Assembly (NCBI GenBank): GCA_947175335.1
Contig: CAMWMF010000007.1
Location: forward strand, 23,853 to 87,852
DNA: 64,000 bases
Direction: 5' to 3'
Source: an uncultured Clostridia bacterium
GTDB lineage: Bacteria; Bacillota; Clostridia; Christensenellales; Pumilibacteraceae
Positions 49,494 to 60,571 of the stretch are shown one piece after another (position 1 is the first letter of the stretch; each line of letters opens with the position of its first letter). Below the pieces are notes generated by a model, which was given only the letters and a program-made list of their open reading frames with translations, ran no database searches and was not told the DNA's origin. The position numbers and the translations under genes were made by a program.

Positions 49494-50853
49494 TATAAAA
49501 ACAAACACAGAGCTTTCGGACGTTGCCAAGCTTTTTTACTTCGGCGATTGTCCTGATATATCGCTGTCGGCAGACGGCGAGTCGTTTTCCGTTAATATCG
49601 ACGGAAAACTTACAACGCACGTATATGATGACGATTGTTATAACGTTATTCCGCTTTCGCATCGGATTCAACGTTTGTCAAAGATAGCTGTATATGACGC
49701 GCTGCGTGATTATACCGGGCGAAATATGCCGTGGGGCGCGCTTACGGGCGTTCGTCCGACCAAACTGTTTTACGAATGTTTGCGCGAGGGATTTAGTAAG
49801 CAAGACGCAACAACTTTGATGCAAAAGGTTTACCGCATAAGCGAAGCGCGCGCCGATGTTCTGAACAAAATCATTCAATCACAGCAAGGCAAAATATTCT
49901 TTTCGGACGATTACTACAATCTTTACGTTCATATTCCGTATTGTACCACGCGTTGCAGCTATTGTTCGTTTGTATCGTTACCAATTGCCAAGTGCATGCA
50001 ACAGTCTTACGAGTACGTAAAACTGTTGTGCGACGAGATCGAGCAGTCAATGGCTTTTCTTGCCGCGCGCGGGAAAAAGCTGTTGTCTGTTTATATAGGC
50101 GGTGGAACGCCTACGGCGCTCGACGAAAAATCGCTTGATGCATTGCTTTCGGCTATCAACGTTAGCGGCGTAGAATACACCTGCGAAGCGGGTAGGCCGG
50201 ACACCGTAACAAAAGAAAAATGTGACATTATGAAGTCGCATGGTGTTACGAGGGTGTGCGTTAATCCTCAAACATTGAATAACGAAACGCTTGTCAAAAT
50301 AGGGCGTAGTCACACTGTAAAGCAGTTTTACGACGCTTACGAGTGCGCCAAAAGCTGTGGATTCGATATTAACTGCGATCTTATAGCGGGCTTGGAGGAC
50401 GAAAAGCCCGATGATTTCATAAAATCGTACAACGGAATTATACAGCTTGCGCCGCATAATATTACCGTACACTCTCTGTCCAAAAAGAACGGCAGTGCAA
50501 TTAGGTACACCGACGGAGAAAACGTAGGCACAACTGAAATGCTGAATTACGTGCTTGCCAATATGGGCAATTACAATCCGTACTATTTGTACCGTCAAAA
50601 GCGGCAGGCGTGCAATTTGGAAAACATCGGTTTATCATTGCCCGATAAGGAGTGCATAAACAACATTACGACTATGGAAGAAACGGTTAGTGTTGTGGCT
50701 TGCGGTGCCGGTGCAATTTCAAAATTGGTACATGACAACAAGATAGTTCGTCATGCCAATGTGCGCGACGTTGGACTGTATATCAAGGAATACGACGATA
50801 GGTTGAAAGCTAAACACGATTGTTTTTCAAACGTGTTGGACAAGTGTGTATAA
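49483..50853 (+). CDS. hemZ: HemZ-type coproporphyrinogen dehydrogenase-like radical SAM protein
   Basis: A 456-residue radical SAM protein. After a non-catalytic N-terminal region of about 140 residues containing GALTGVRPTKL, the cluster motif is HIPYCTTRCSYCSF. IGGGTPTALDE and FDINCDLIAGLEDE follow, as in HemN/HemZ. HemZ members may act in anaerobic haem synthesis, but many Clostridia keep hemZ without a full pathway, so the role is uncertain. ATG 49483 lies inside the MBL gene's last codons; the track start 15 codons upstream is less likely. Confidence 0.9.
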   Translation: MLVDIKTNTELSDVAKLFYFGDCPDISLSADGESFSVNIDGKLTTHVYDDDCYNVIPLSHRIQRLSKIAVYDALRDYTGRNMPWGALTGVRPTKLFYECLREGFSKQDATTLMQKVYRISEARADVLNKIIQSQQGKIFFSDDYYNLYVHIPYCTTRCSYCSFVSLPIAKCMQQSYEYVKLLCDEIEQSMAFLAARGKKLLSVYIGGGTPTALDEKSLDALLSAINVSGVEYTCEAGRPDTVTKEKCDIMKSHGVTRVCVNPQTLNNETLVKIGRSHTVKQFYDAYECAKSCGFDINCDLIAGLEDEKPDDFIKSYNGIIQLAPHNITVHSLSKKNGSAIRYTDGENVGTTEMLNYVLANMGNYNPYYLYRQKRQACNLENIGLSLPDKECINNITTMEETVSVVACGAGAISKLVHDNKIVRHANVRDVGLYIKEYDDRLKAKHDCFSNVLDKCV

Positions 50854-50858
50854 ATTAC

Positions 50859-50887
50859 TGTACATTTTGTGCGGTTTAGTGTATAAT
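50859..50887 (+). promoter_or_regulatory. Candidate promoter of miaB abutting the start
   Basis: TGTACA (50859-50864, four of six), 17-nt spacer, TATAAT (50882-50887). ATGs at 50889 and 50895; the second is seven bases after the -10. Confidence 0.6.
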
Positions 50888-50894
50888 TATGTCG

Positions 50895-52187
50895 ATGAAT
50901 AATTATTTTATCTACACATACGGTTGTCAAATGAACGTCCATGAATCGGAAAAGCTCGCCGGCATATTGCAGTCGCGCGGGTATTTGCCGTGTCAAAGCG
51001 TTGAGGAAGCGGACGTAATAGTGCTTAACACGTGTTGCGTGCGCGAAACAGCCGAAACCAAGGTGTACGGACATTTAGGTAGGATTAAGAGCCAAAAGAA
51101 ACAGGGTGCTATTATAGCTGTTTGCGGATGTATGACGCAACAGCCAAATGCGGCGGAAAAGCTGGTCAAGCGTTGCCCGTTTGTAAATATAGTCATAGGC
51201 ACGTTCAACCAGCCTCGATTGGGCGATTACTTGGATAGATTTTTTAAAACAGGCACGCGCATTATAGAGGTATGGGCGTCCGAAAAGGACGGCGATTGTT
51301 CGGAAAGCAATATGCCTGTGCGCTCGTCGGGAATAAACGCATGGGTAAACATTATGTACGGTTGCAACAACTTTTGCACGTACTGCATTGTGCCATATGT
51401 GCGTGGCAGGGAGCGCTGCCGCCCGATAGACGATATCGTAGCCGACGTCGACCGTTTGTTGAGCGAAGGTTACAAGCAAATAACGCTGCTTGGCCAAAAT
51501 GTAAATTCTTACAGGTATGCAGATAAAACATTTACCGATTTGTTAAAGGAACTGGAAAGCGACAAAAAATACAGACTTAAATTCATGACGTCGCATCCCA
51601 AGGATATTTCGCCCGAGCTTGCTCAAATAATCAGTAATTCCAAGGTTCTCAGCCACAGCTTGCACTTGCCCGTGCAGGCAGGCAGCGACCGCATATTGCA
51701 GGCTATGAATAGGCATTATACGCGCGACGAGTATCTTTCCAAGATTTCGGCGTTTCGCTCGCTTATTCCCGATATAGGACTTAGCTCGGACGTTATGGTC
51801 GGATTCCCTACGGAAACGGAGGAAGACTTTTTGCAAACCTTGGATTTGGTGGAGCGCGTCAAGTACAACAATTTATTTATGTTCATTTATTCTCAGCGCA
51901 GCGGTACTCCCGCAGACACTATGCCTCAGCTCGATTACGCCACAAAACAAAAGCGAATAGACAGGCTTATAAAATTCCAGTTCGAAATATCAAAGCAGCT
52001 CGCATTAGATGCGGTGGGGCATACTGCGGAGGTACTAGTGTCCGATAAAGACGGCAACAAGTGCTACGGTAAGTCTGAAACCGATGCGGCAATCACGTTC
52101 CAAAGCGACAGCGCGCAAATAGGCGATTTTGTACGCGTAAAAATCACATCCGCAAAAAATGCCAATTTAACGGGCGAGGTGATCTAA
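50895..52187 (+). CDS. miaB: tRNA-2-methylthio-N6-dimethylallyladenosine synthase MiaB
   Basis: A methylthiotransferase of about 430 residues acting on A37 after MiaA. UPF0004 domain cysteines are in TYGCQMNVHES, LNTCCVRE and VCGCMTQ. The radical SAM motif is YGCNNFCTYCIVPYVRGRE. A TRAM domain ends the protein. ATG 50889 is two codons upstream, but it lies too close to the -10 to be on the transcript if the promoter is right. miaB, mutS, mutL and miaA form one tight run. Confidence 0.96.
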   Translation: MNNYFIYTYGCQMNVHESEKLAGILQSRGYLPCQSVEEADVIVLNTCCVRETAETKVYGHLGRIKSQKKQGAIIAVCGCMTQQPNAAEKLVKRCPFVNIVIGTFNQPRLGDYLDRFFKTGTRIIEVWASEKDGDCSESNMPVRSSGINAWVNIMYGCNNFCTYCIVPYVRGRERCRPIDDIVADVDRLLSEGYKQITLLGQNVNSYRYADKTFTDLLKELESDKKYRLKFMTSHPKDISPELAQIISNSKVLSHSLHLPVQAGSDRILQAMNRHYTRDEYLSKISAFRSLIPDIGLSSDVMVGFPTETEEDFLQTLDLVERVKYNNLFMFIYSQRSGTPADTMPQLDYATKQKRIDRLIKFQFEISKQLALDAVGHTAEVLVSDKDGNKCYGKSETDAAITFQSDSAQIGDFVRVKITSAKNANLTGEVI

Positions 52188-52188
52188 C

Positions 52189-54768
52189 ATGGGCTTATCA
52201 CCGATGATGAAGCAATATCAACAAATAAAGAACGATTATCCCGACACAATATTGATGTTTAGGCTGGGCGATTTTTACGAGATGTTTTTTGACGACGCGG
52301 TAACCGTATCCAAAGAGCTCGATTTAACGCTCACCGGGCGGGCTTGCGGAAACAATCAACGTGCGCCTATGTGCGGAGTGCCTTATCATGCAGTGCAAAC
52401 TTACATATCCAAGCTACTCAAAAAAGGATACAAAGTCGCTATATGCGAACAAAACGGCACCGAACCTATAGACGGCAATAAAATTGTCGAACGCAATGTT
52501 ACACGCATCATCACAGGCGGCACAATCACCGATACGGACAGTCTTAGCGACGACAAGAATAACTACCTAATGTCGCTGTATTTGGACGATAGCGGCGTAG
52601 GCGCCGTGTGGACGGATATAACTACCGCCGAAACGTACAATCACTTTATACCATGCCCTGTCAAGGTCAAGCTGAACGATTTGCTGCTTAGAATAAAGCC
52701 TGCCGAGATCATTGCCAACTCCAAAATGATGGAGGAGAGCGTTGAGCTATCCGCAGTTAAATACGGATCGGTATGTACATTGTCGCAGTACGATGACGCT
52801 ATGTATGACTATGATACGGCAAAAAACACATTAGTCGGCGTGTTGGACGAAAAGGAATTGAAAGCGCTTTGCAAGACTCCTGCGTGCGTTTGCGCCGAGG
52901 GTGCGTTAATAGCGTACGTAAGGCACAATCAATTCCGTAACGACGTAAATATCGGCTATAACGAAAACTATGAATCTGCGGCGTATATGGATATTGACGC
53001 CAATACTGCCAAAACGCTTGAACTAGTTGAATCGCAAAGCCGAAAACGAGGCACGACGCTGCGCGATATCATTAACAAAACTTGCACACCGATGGGGGAC
53101 AGACAACTCCAAAAGTGGATTTTACGCCCGCTGTGCAACAAGTCGGAAATAGACAGGCGGTTAGATTCGGTTGACGCGCTGTATGCCGACACGATATTAA
53201 GGGAACGTTTGCGTGCTGCTCTGTCTCAGGTTAAGGACATAGTGCGCATATCGGCCAACCTTGCTTTGGGTGAAATAAAGCCAAAGGACGTTACGGCGCT
53301 CAATATTTCTTTTCACGCTTTACCCGAAATAAAGGCTGCGCTCGAACAAACACGCTCCGCTATGCTTTGCGAAATTAACGGTCAATTAACGGCGCTTCCC
53401 GACTTGACCGATTTGATAGACAATGCTGTTGTTGTGCCTGTGGACGCAGACAAAAAAGAGGAAACGTACATTATCAAAACGGGTTACGACGCCACTCTCG
53501 ATGAATATCGTTCGCTTGTGAACAGTTCACGAAAATATATTGCTCAAATGGAAGCCGCCGAGCGCGAAAAAACGCAAATAAAAAACCTGCGTATTTCTTA
53601 CAACCGCTTGTTCGGGTACTTTATAGAAGTACCGCGTCAGTTCGATTCAATGGTGCCGTCCAACTATCAGCGCAGGCAAACGGTTGCCAATGCCGAGCGA
53701 TACATAACAGATGATTTAAAAGAGCTGGAATATAAAGTGCTTAACGCTTCCGATCTTGCGGAAAAACGGGAAAAGGAGTTGTATAGTCAGGTTCTTGCTA
53801 CGCTCAGGACAAAGTGTCCTATTATTAACAAGCTGGGCAAGGCGATAGCCGATTTGGACTGTTTGGTGTCGCTTGCCACGGTCGCAAAGCGAAACGGTTA
53901 TTGCCGTCCGCAAATAACTACGGATGGGGAAATAGTTATAGCCGAAGGTAGACATCCTGTTGCCGAGACGCTTCCGTCCGATGAGCTTTTTGTGCCGAAC
54001 AATACGGCCATGAACAAAACCGACGCAAGAACAATGCTTATTACAGGCCCTAACATGGCAGGTAAAAGCCTTTATATGCGCCAAGTTGCGCTTATTACAG
54101 TGCTTGCGCATATGGGCTCGTTTGTTCCGGCAAAGTCGGCAAATATCGGTCTTGTGGACAAGGTGTTTACCAGGGTTGGCGCCAGCGACGATTTATCCAC
54201 CGGCAGAAGCACCTTTATGGTGGAAATGACGGAAGTTGCATCCATTTTGGAAAACGCAACAGATAACAGCCTTATATTGTTCGATGAAATAGGTAGGGGT
54301 ACTTCCACATACGACGGGCTTAGCATTGCTTGGGCTGTTATCGAATACGTGTCGCAAAAGTATAATGCAAAAGTACTGTTTTCTACGCACTTCCACGAGC
54401 TCACCGAGCTTGAAGGAAGCATTGCCGGACTTAAAAATTACAAGTTCACCGCAAAGGAAACGGACGGCAATATCAAGTTTGTGCGAAAAATCATGCGTGG
54501 CAGCGCCAACAAGAGCTTCGGTATAGAAGTGTCGGCGCTTGCCGGGCTTCCTCAAACGGTTTTGGATAGGGCAAAGCAATTATTATCACAGCTTATTAAT
54601 GCCGATATAGCACACAAGGCGAACGACGTGCGCCAGCTGTCTCTGTTTGACAATGCTATGCAGTACGACGAGATTATCCGCATACTCAAAGATATTGACG
54701 TAAATAACATTACGCCACGTCACGCGCTCGATATACTTTGCGATTTAAAGGAAAAATTGGATAAATGA
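52189..54768 (+). CDS. mutS: DNA mismatch repair protein MutS
   Basis: The mismatch sensor, 859 residues. N-terminal QYQQIKNDYPDTILMFRLGDFYEMF carries the mismatch-wedging Phe-x-Glu within DFYEMF. The ATPase domain has ITGPNMAGKS (Walker A), STFMVEMTEVASIL, LFDEIGRGTSTYDGLSIAWA (Walker B) and FSTHFHELTEL. Start is one base after the miaB stop region; mutL overlaps its end by four bases. Confidence 0.97.
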   Translation: MGLSPMMKQYQQIKNDYPDTILMFRLGDFYEMFFDDAVTVSKELDLTLTGRACGNNQRAPMCGVPYHAVQTYISKLLKKGYKVAICEQNGTEPIDGNKIVERNVTRIITGGTITDTDSLSDDKNNYLMSLYLDDSGVGAVWTDITTAETYNHFIPCPVKVKLNDLLLRIKPAEIIANSKMMEESVELSAVKYGSVCTLSQYDDAMYDYDTAKNTLVGVLDEKELKALCKTPACVCAEGALIAYVRHNQFRNDVNIGYNENYESAAYMDIDANTAKTLELVESQSRKRGTTLRDIINKTCTPMGDRQLQKWILRPLCNKSEIDRRLDSVDALYADTILRERLRAALSQVKDIVRISANLALGEIKPKDVTALNISFHALPEIKAALEQTRSAMLCEINGQLTALPDLTDLIDNAVVVPVDADKKEETYIIKTGYDATLDEYRSLVNSSRKYIAQMEAAEREKTQIKNLRISYNRLFGYFIEVPRQFDSMVPSNYQRRQTVANAERYITDDLKELEYKVLNASDLAEKREKELYSQVLATLRTKCPIINKLGKAIADLDCLVSLATVAKRNGYCRPQITTDGEIVIAEGRHPVAETLPSDELFVPNNTAMNKTDARTMLITGPNMAGKSLYMRQVALITVLAHMGSFVPAKSANIGLVDKVFTRVGASDDLSTGRSTFMVEMTEVASILENATDNSLILFDEIGRGTSTYDGLSIAWAVIEYVSQKYNAKVLFSTHFHELTELEGSIAGLKNYKFTAKETDGNIKFVRKIMRGSANKSFGIEVSALAGLPQTVLDRAKQLLSQLINADIAHKANDVRQLSLFDNAMQYDEIIRILKDIDVNNITPRHALDILCDLKEKLDK

Positions 54769-56606
54769 AAATAAACAAACTTCCCAGCGAAATATTCAAA
54801 AGGATAGCGGCAGGCGAGGTGGTGGAAAGCCCGGCTTCTATTGTAAAGGAGCTTGTCGAAAACGCTATCGACGCAGGTGCGACCGAAATTTGCGTCACTG
54901 TCAAAGGCGGTGGTATTGATAAAATAACCATTACAGACAACGGCAGTGGCATAGATTTCGACGACATGCCTACCGCGTTCTTGCCACACGCAACCAGCAA
55001 GATAAAAAATCTCGACGACTTGGACACTATAAGTACGCTGGGATTTCGCGGTGAAGCTTTGCCGAGCATAGGCGCTGTTGCCGACGTTACAATGATTTCA
55101 CGTACTGCGGATAGCGAAATCGGCGGAAAAATAGTGTATAAGGGCGGAAGACTGATATCCCATGATGAATGCGGAACAAGCCTCGGAACGACGGTTACCG
55201 TGGAAAACCTGTTTGAACATATCCCTGCAAGAAAGAAGTTTTTGGCAAAGCCCTCGCGCGAGGAAACAAAGATATTTACATTAATCGAACACTTGGTTCT
55301 GTCCAATCCCGATATCGTATTCAAATTCGACAGTGAAACTAAGCATTTTTCTTCGCCGGGTGAAGGTCTGAAAAGCGCGGTTTACGCCGTTTACGGCGAT
55401 TCGGTGCTTAAAAATACCGTGGAAGTAAATTTGTCCGAAACTCCCATTACCGTAACAGGCTTTACATGCTTACCCACATATACTAAACCCTCGCGTAATT
55501 ATCAAAACATAATTATTAATGGCCGATATGTTGAAAGCGTCGATATTCAGTATGCTGTATTTTCGGTATATTCGGCATATCTTATGAAACGGCAGTACCC
55601 GCTGTTTGTATTGCATATTACAATGCCGTACGATATGGTAGACGTCAACGTACATCCGAGTAAAATGCAAGTTAAATTTGCCGATACGACCAAAATTAAG
55701 TCTATTGTGGCTCGTGCTGTTAAAAATGCGGTAATGCCGCGACTTACGGAACCTAAAAAGCTCGATTTGGTTGACGATGACTTTAAATCGGATAGTGCCG
55801 AGCAGTACGGCAAGCCTGTGCATAATTTGTTTAAATCATTTTTCGAGGCAGTTCCTGCAAAACCGACGCCGGCGCAAGCTATTGATTATAGCTCATTGGA
55901 GTCGACAGAACAAAAAAACGATAGTGAAATCGTTGATAATGATACTGCCGATACCGTTCAGCCTGCCGAGATATATTCGGATATATTTACATCGGCTGCG
56001 GATTTTACACAAAAGCAGCAGGTTTTTGCGCCCGTCGAATGTAAGTGCATAGGCAAGCTTTTCAATACATATTTGGTTTTGGAGCGTGGCGAGCAGTGCT
56101 ATTTTATAGACCAGCATGCCGCACATGAAAAGCTTCTATATGACAAGCTGTTAAAGAAGTATGAGGAAAAGCGGTTGCAAACGCAGCCGTTGATGATACC
56201 GTTTGTTTTTGACGTATCTGCTGCCGATGCCGAGCTTTTGAGTGAAAATACCGATTTGTTGGAGGATTGCGGTTTTGGTATTTCTCCGTTTGGGGAATAC
56301 ACATTTACGCTGTCGTATTTGCCGTACGAGTGCGTGGGTATCGATTTGCAGCTTTTTGTTTCCGATATGCTTACGCTTATCAACTCGCGCGAAAAAAGTC
56401 CTATGGTGTTAAAGGAGCGGTTAATGCAAGCGGCGTGCAAGGCGGCAGTCAAGGGTGAGATAGACGATTTGAGTCAATCGGAAATTGATGCGCTTCTCGC
56501 CGAAATGACTGCGCGCAACATCACACTGTTTTGTCCGCACGGCAGACCGATTGTAATAGGGTTCACCAAAAAGGAGATTGAAAAGTGGTTCAAGCGCATC
56601 GTATAA
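54765..56606 (+). CDS. mutL: DNA mismatch repair protein MutL
   Basis: A 613-residue GHKL ATPase. N-terminal motifs are LVENAIDAGAT, ITDNGSGI and TLGFRGEALPSI. A variable acidic linker (about 375-420) follows. The C-terminal dimerisation domain contains DQHAAHEKLLYD, ACKAAVKGEI and CPHGRP, the three metal-site motifs of endonuclease-type MutL. The final Glu of DQHA(x)2E(x)4E is Asp here, a conservative change. It should nick the nascent strand after MutS activation. Confidence 0.96.
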   Translation: MKINKLPSEIFKRIAAGEVVESPASIVKELVENAIDAGATEICVTVKGGGIDKITITDNGSGIDFDDMPTAFLPHATSKIKNLDDLDTISTLGFRGEALPSIGAVADVTMISRTADSEIGGKIVYKGGRLISHDECGTSLGTTVTVENLFEHIPARKKFLAKPSREETKIFTLIEHLVLSNPDIVFKFDSETKHFSSPGEGLKSAVYAVYGDSVLKNTVEVNLSETPITVTGFTCLPTYTKPSRNYQNIIINGRYVESVDIQYAVFSVYSAYLMKRQYPLFVLHITMPYDMVDVNVHPSKMQVKFADTTKIKSIVARAVKNAVMPRLTEPKKLDLVDDDFKSDSAEQYGKPVHNLFKSFFEAVPAKPTPAQAIDYSSLESTEQKNDSEIVDNDTADTVQPAEIYSDIFTSAADFTQKQQVFAPVECKCIGKLFNTYLVLERGEQCYFIDQHAAHEKLLYDKLLKKYEEKRLQTQPLMIPFVFDVSAADAELLSENTDLLEDCGFGISPFGEYTFTLSYLPYECVGIDLQLFVSDMLTLINSREKSPMVLKERLMQAACKAAVKGEIDDLSQSEIDALLAEMTARNITLFCPHGRPIVIGFTKKEIEKWFKRIV

Positions 56607-57493
56607 AAGCGCTTGCATTGGTCGGCTGCACCGCTGTCGGCAAGTCAGCTATGGCGCTGAAACTCGCAAAGCGATTTAACGGCGAAATAATCGGCGCCGA
56701 TTCCATGCAGATTTACAGGGGCTTCGATATCGGCACAGGCAAGCTGACCGAAGCGGAGTGTGACGGCGTTGTCCACAAAATGATTGATATTACGGACGGC
56801 GACGCCGATTTTTCGGTCGGTGAGTACGTCAAGATTGCTAAGGCGGAAATCGAGCGCACGTATAACAGCGGTAAGCTGCCTATTATTGTTGGGGGAACGG
56901 GATTGTACGTATATTCATTATTGTCAGGCTGTAATTTTGCCGATGCGCCAAAGGACGATAATATTAGGAATGCACTTAAACTTGTCGCGCACTTTTTCGG
57001 ACCCAATGTTTTGCACTGTATGCTTACGGGCATAGACGAGCAATCGGCGTCCAAAATTTCTGCTAACGATTGTAAGCGCGTGGTAAGAGCGCTGGAAATA
57101 TTTTGCTTGCGCGGTCAAACCAAGTCAGATACGATTACGCAAGAAAAACCTTACGATGATTTAACCGTTGTTCTTACGCTTCCGCGCGAAATGCTGTACG
57201 ACAAAATAAATAAACGCGTTCACAGTATGTTTGACGACGGACTTATAGAAGAAGTAAAATCCTTGCTACAATATAAAAATCACACTTCTATGCAGGCATT
57301 GGGTTACAAGCAAATAGCAGCAGACATCAATGCTCCGCGCGAAGTATTGGAGCAAATAACGGCGCAAAAAACGCGCAACTACGCAAAGCGCCAAATGACG
57401 TACTTTAACGGTATGAAGTTAAACAAAGTGTTTATCGACGCCAGGGATTACGATAGAGTTCAACAAGTCGTCGAAAACTTTTTGGAGAATTGA
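56585..57493 (+). CDS. miaA: tRNA dimethylallyltransferase MiaA
   Basis: Transfers dimethylallyl to A37 of tRNAs reading UNN codons, the step before MiaB. The 302-residue protein has P-loop VGCTAVGKSAMA, GADSMQIYRGFDIGTGK, VGGTGLYVYSLL and the C-terminal TRNYAKRQMTYF. The start is GTG 56585 with AGGAG upstream, overlapping mutL by 22 bases. An hfq gene, which often follows miaA in Firmicutes, is absent here. Confidence 0.95.
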   Translation: MVQAHRIKALALVGCTAVGKSAMALKLAKRFNGEIIGADSMQIYRGFDIGTGKLTEAECDGVVHKMIDITDGDADFSVGEYVKIAKAEIERTYNSGKLPIIVGGTGLYVYSLLSGCNFADAPKDDNIRNALKLVAHFFGPNVLHCMLTGIDEQSASKISANDCKRVVRALEIFCLRGQTKSDTITQEKPYDDLTVVLTLPREMLYDKINKRVHSMFDDGLIEEVKSLLQYKNHTSMQALGYKQIAADINAPREVLEQITAQKTRNYAKRQMTYFNGMKLNKVFIDARDYDRVQQVVENFLEN

Positions 57494-57496
57494 ATT

Positions 57497-58702
57497 ATGA
57501 ACAAGCTAATAGAACAGGCGATGACAAGTCTTGCGGATGTATTTAAGCGTGTAGACGGCATTGCGCTCGACAACCAAAAAAAGGTACTGGACGCGTTTAT
57601 CAAGAACAGGATAGCGCTCAGACATTTTGCACCCACGTCCGGTTACGGCTATGACGATGTGGGGCGCGATACGCTCAATAGACTTTTTGCCGATGTGTTC
57701 GGTACGGAGGACGCCATCGTTTCGCCGCTTATTGCTTCCGGTACTCATGCGTTAACGATTGCGCTGTTTGGATTGCTTCGTCCAAACCAAACTTTGCTGT
57801 GCGCTACGGGCAGACCGTACGACACGCTAAACGACGTGATTTTCGGCGACGGAATAGGGTCTTTAAAGGACTTTAACATTGGTTGCGAGATTGTGCCGCT
57901 CAGCAACGGATTGCCAGATTTAGAGGCAATTAAGGCCAAAATACAGCAAGTAAAGCCTAGCGTCGTGGCTTTGCAACGCTCGCGCGGCTACGATATGCGT
58001 CCCGCACTGTCCGTCAATCAAATACGTGAGATTACAGAACTGGCAAAGTCATACGGTTGTACCGTAATGGTTGATAACTGCTACGGAGAGTTTACCGAAA
58101 CGGCAGAGCCGTCGTTTGCAGACGTTCTTGTCGGCTCGCTCATAAAAAATCCAGGTGGTGGCATTGCACCTACCGGCGGATACATTTGCGGCACGGCAAA
58201 TGCTATCAAGCAAATCGAGGGGCGGTTTACTTCGCCGTCTATCGGCAAAGAAGTCGGCTCGTATGCGGGCGATTACCGCATGTTTTATCAAGGCTTGTTT
58301 TTGGCTCCGCACGTCACCGCGCAAAGTATAAAAACCGCACTGTTATTTTCCGAGGTGTTTTCTCGGCTCGGTTACCAAACATTGCCCAAGCCCACAGATT
58401 CGGTGGACGATATAATTTGTTCGGTCAACTTTAACGACGAGCAAAAGCTGATTGACTTTTGCAAAACAATACAGTCGGTTTCGCCGGTGGACAGCTTTGC
58501 TTCGCCTGAGCCGTGGGATATGCCGGGATATAACGACAAGGTAATTATGGCCGCCGGAGCATTTGTTCAAGGTTCTTCGATAGAGCTGTCATGTGACGCG
58601 CCCATCCGTCCACCGTATACTGCGTATTTTCAAGGCGGATTGACTTTTGAGCATGGCATTTTAGCTCTTGACGCGTCCCTGAAAGCGTTGGGTATAAATT
58701 AA
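57497..58702 (+). CDS. YnbB-like PLP enzyme (methionine gamma-lyase / aluminium resistance family)
   Basis: A 401-residue fold-I PLP protein. ASGTHALTIALFGLLRP and VMVDNCYGEFTE include the cofactor Asp. GSLIKNPGGGIAPTGGY carries the PLP lysine. The family is annotated as methionine gamma-lyase or aluminium resistance protein; real substrates are poorly known. It follows miaA, as ynbB does in Bacillus. Start ATG 57497 is four bases after the miaA stop, with GGAG upstream. A terminator follows. Confidence 0.92.
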   Translation: MNKLIEQAMTSLADVFKRVDGIALDNQKKVLDAFIKNRIALRHFAPTSGYGYDDVGRDTLNRLFADVFGTEDAIVSPLIASGTHALTIALFGLLRPNQTLLCATGRPYDTLNDVIFGDGIGSLKDFNIGCEIVPLSNGLPDLEAIKAKIQQVKPSVVALQRSRGYDMRPALSVNQIREITELAKSYGCTVMVDNCYGEFTETAEPSFADVLVGSLIKNPGGGIAPTGGYICGTANAIKQIEGRFTSPSIGKEVGSYAGDYRMFYQGLFLAPHVTAQSIKTALLFSEVFSRLGYQTLPKPTDSVDDIICSVNFNDEQKLIDFCKTIQSVSPVDSFASPEPWDMPGYNDKVIMAAGAFVQGSSIELSCDAPIRPPYTAYFQGGLTFEHGILALDASLKALGIN

Positions 58703-58729
58703 CCGAATATTGCAAAGTATATATTTGTT

Positions 58730-60062
<1,333 letters not shown>

Positions 60063-60066
60063 TGCC

Positions 60067-60098
60067 TACGGCAAGCACAAACATGCTTGCCGTTTTTT
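60067..60098 (+). terminator. Intrinsic terminator after eno
   Basis: Stem ACGGCAAGCA / TGCTTGCCGT, loop CAAACA, then TTTTTTT. Confidence 0.92.
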
Positions 60099-60132
60099 TG
60101 TGTCGAAAATGTAAAAGAGTTTTTTCATATTA

Positions 60133-60161
60133 TTGCATAATCCAAACTTGTGTGATATAAT
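60133..60161 (+). promoter_or_regulatory. sigma-A-type promoter of the HIT/Spo0A-C-like/two-component run
   Basis: TTGCAT (60133-60138), 17-nt spacer, TATAAT (60156-60161). A 60-nt leader and GAGAGG precede ATG 60222. Confidence 0.78.
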
Positions 60162-60221
60162 GTAATTGCCAATATTTATTTGGCGTGATTTGTTGTGTAA
60201 AAATTATATCGAGAGGTAAAC

Positions 60222-60569
60222 ATGGAGGACTGCATTTTTTGTAAAATCATCAAAGGCGACATTCCGTCGACAAAGTACTACGAGGACGACCTTATGATAG
60301 TCATTGCCGACATTGCGCCCAAAGCAAAAAAGCATTATTTGGCTATTCCCAAAAAGCATTATAAAAGCTTTACGGACATGACTGACGCCGATGCTGTAGA
60401 ATTGGGAAAATGCGTAAAGAAGGTGGGAGAAATAGCTCCTTCGCTCGGGCTTGAAAACGGATTCCGTTTTGTAATTAATCAGGGTGATGACGGAATGCAA
60501 ACTGTTCCGCACCTGCATATGCACCTTTTGGGCGGGCAAAAGCTGGACGAGCCGAATTATTGCAAGTAG
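60222..60569 (+). CDS. HIT family nucleotide hydrolase
   Basis: A 115-residue histidine-triad protein with DCIFCKIIKGDIPSTKYYED at the N-terminus and the HLHMHLLGG triad near the C-terminus. Such HinT-like proteins hydrolyse nucleoside phosphoramidates or AMP-lysine and are widespread. The two N-terminal cysteines and a distal His could bind zinc. It is first in a run with two Spo0A-C-like genes and a two-component system; the functional link is unknown. Confidence 0.95.
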   Translation: MEDCIFCKIIKGDIPSTKYYEDDLMIVIADIAPKAKKHYLAIPKKHYKSFTDMTDADAVELGKCVKKVGEIAPSLGLENGFRFVINQGDDGMQTVPHLHMHLLGGQKLDEPNYCK

Positions 60570-60571
60570 CG

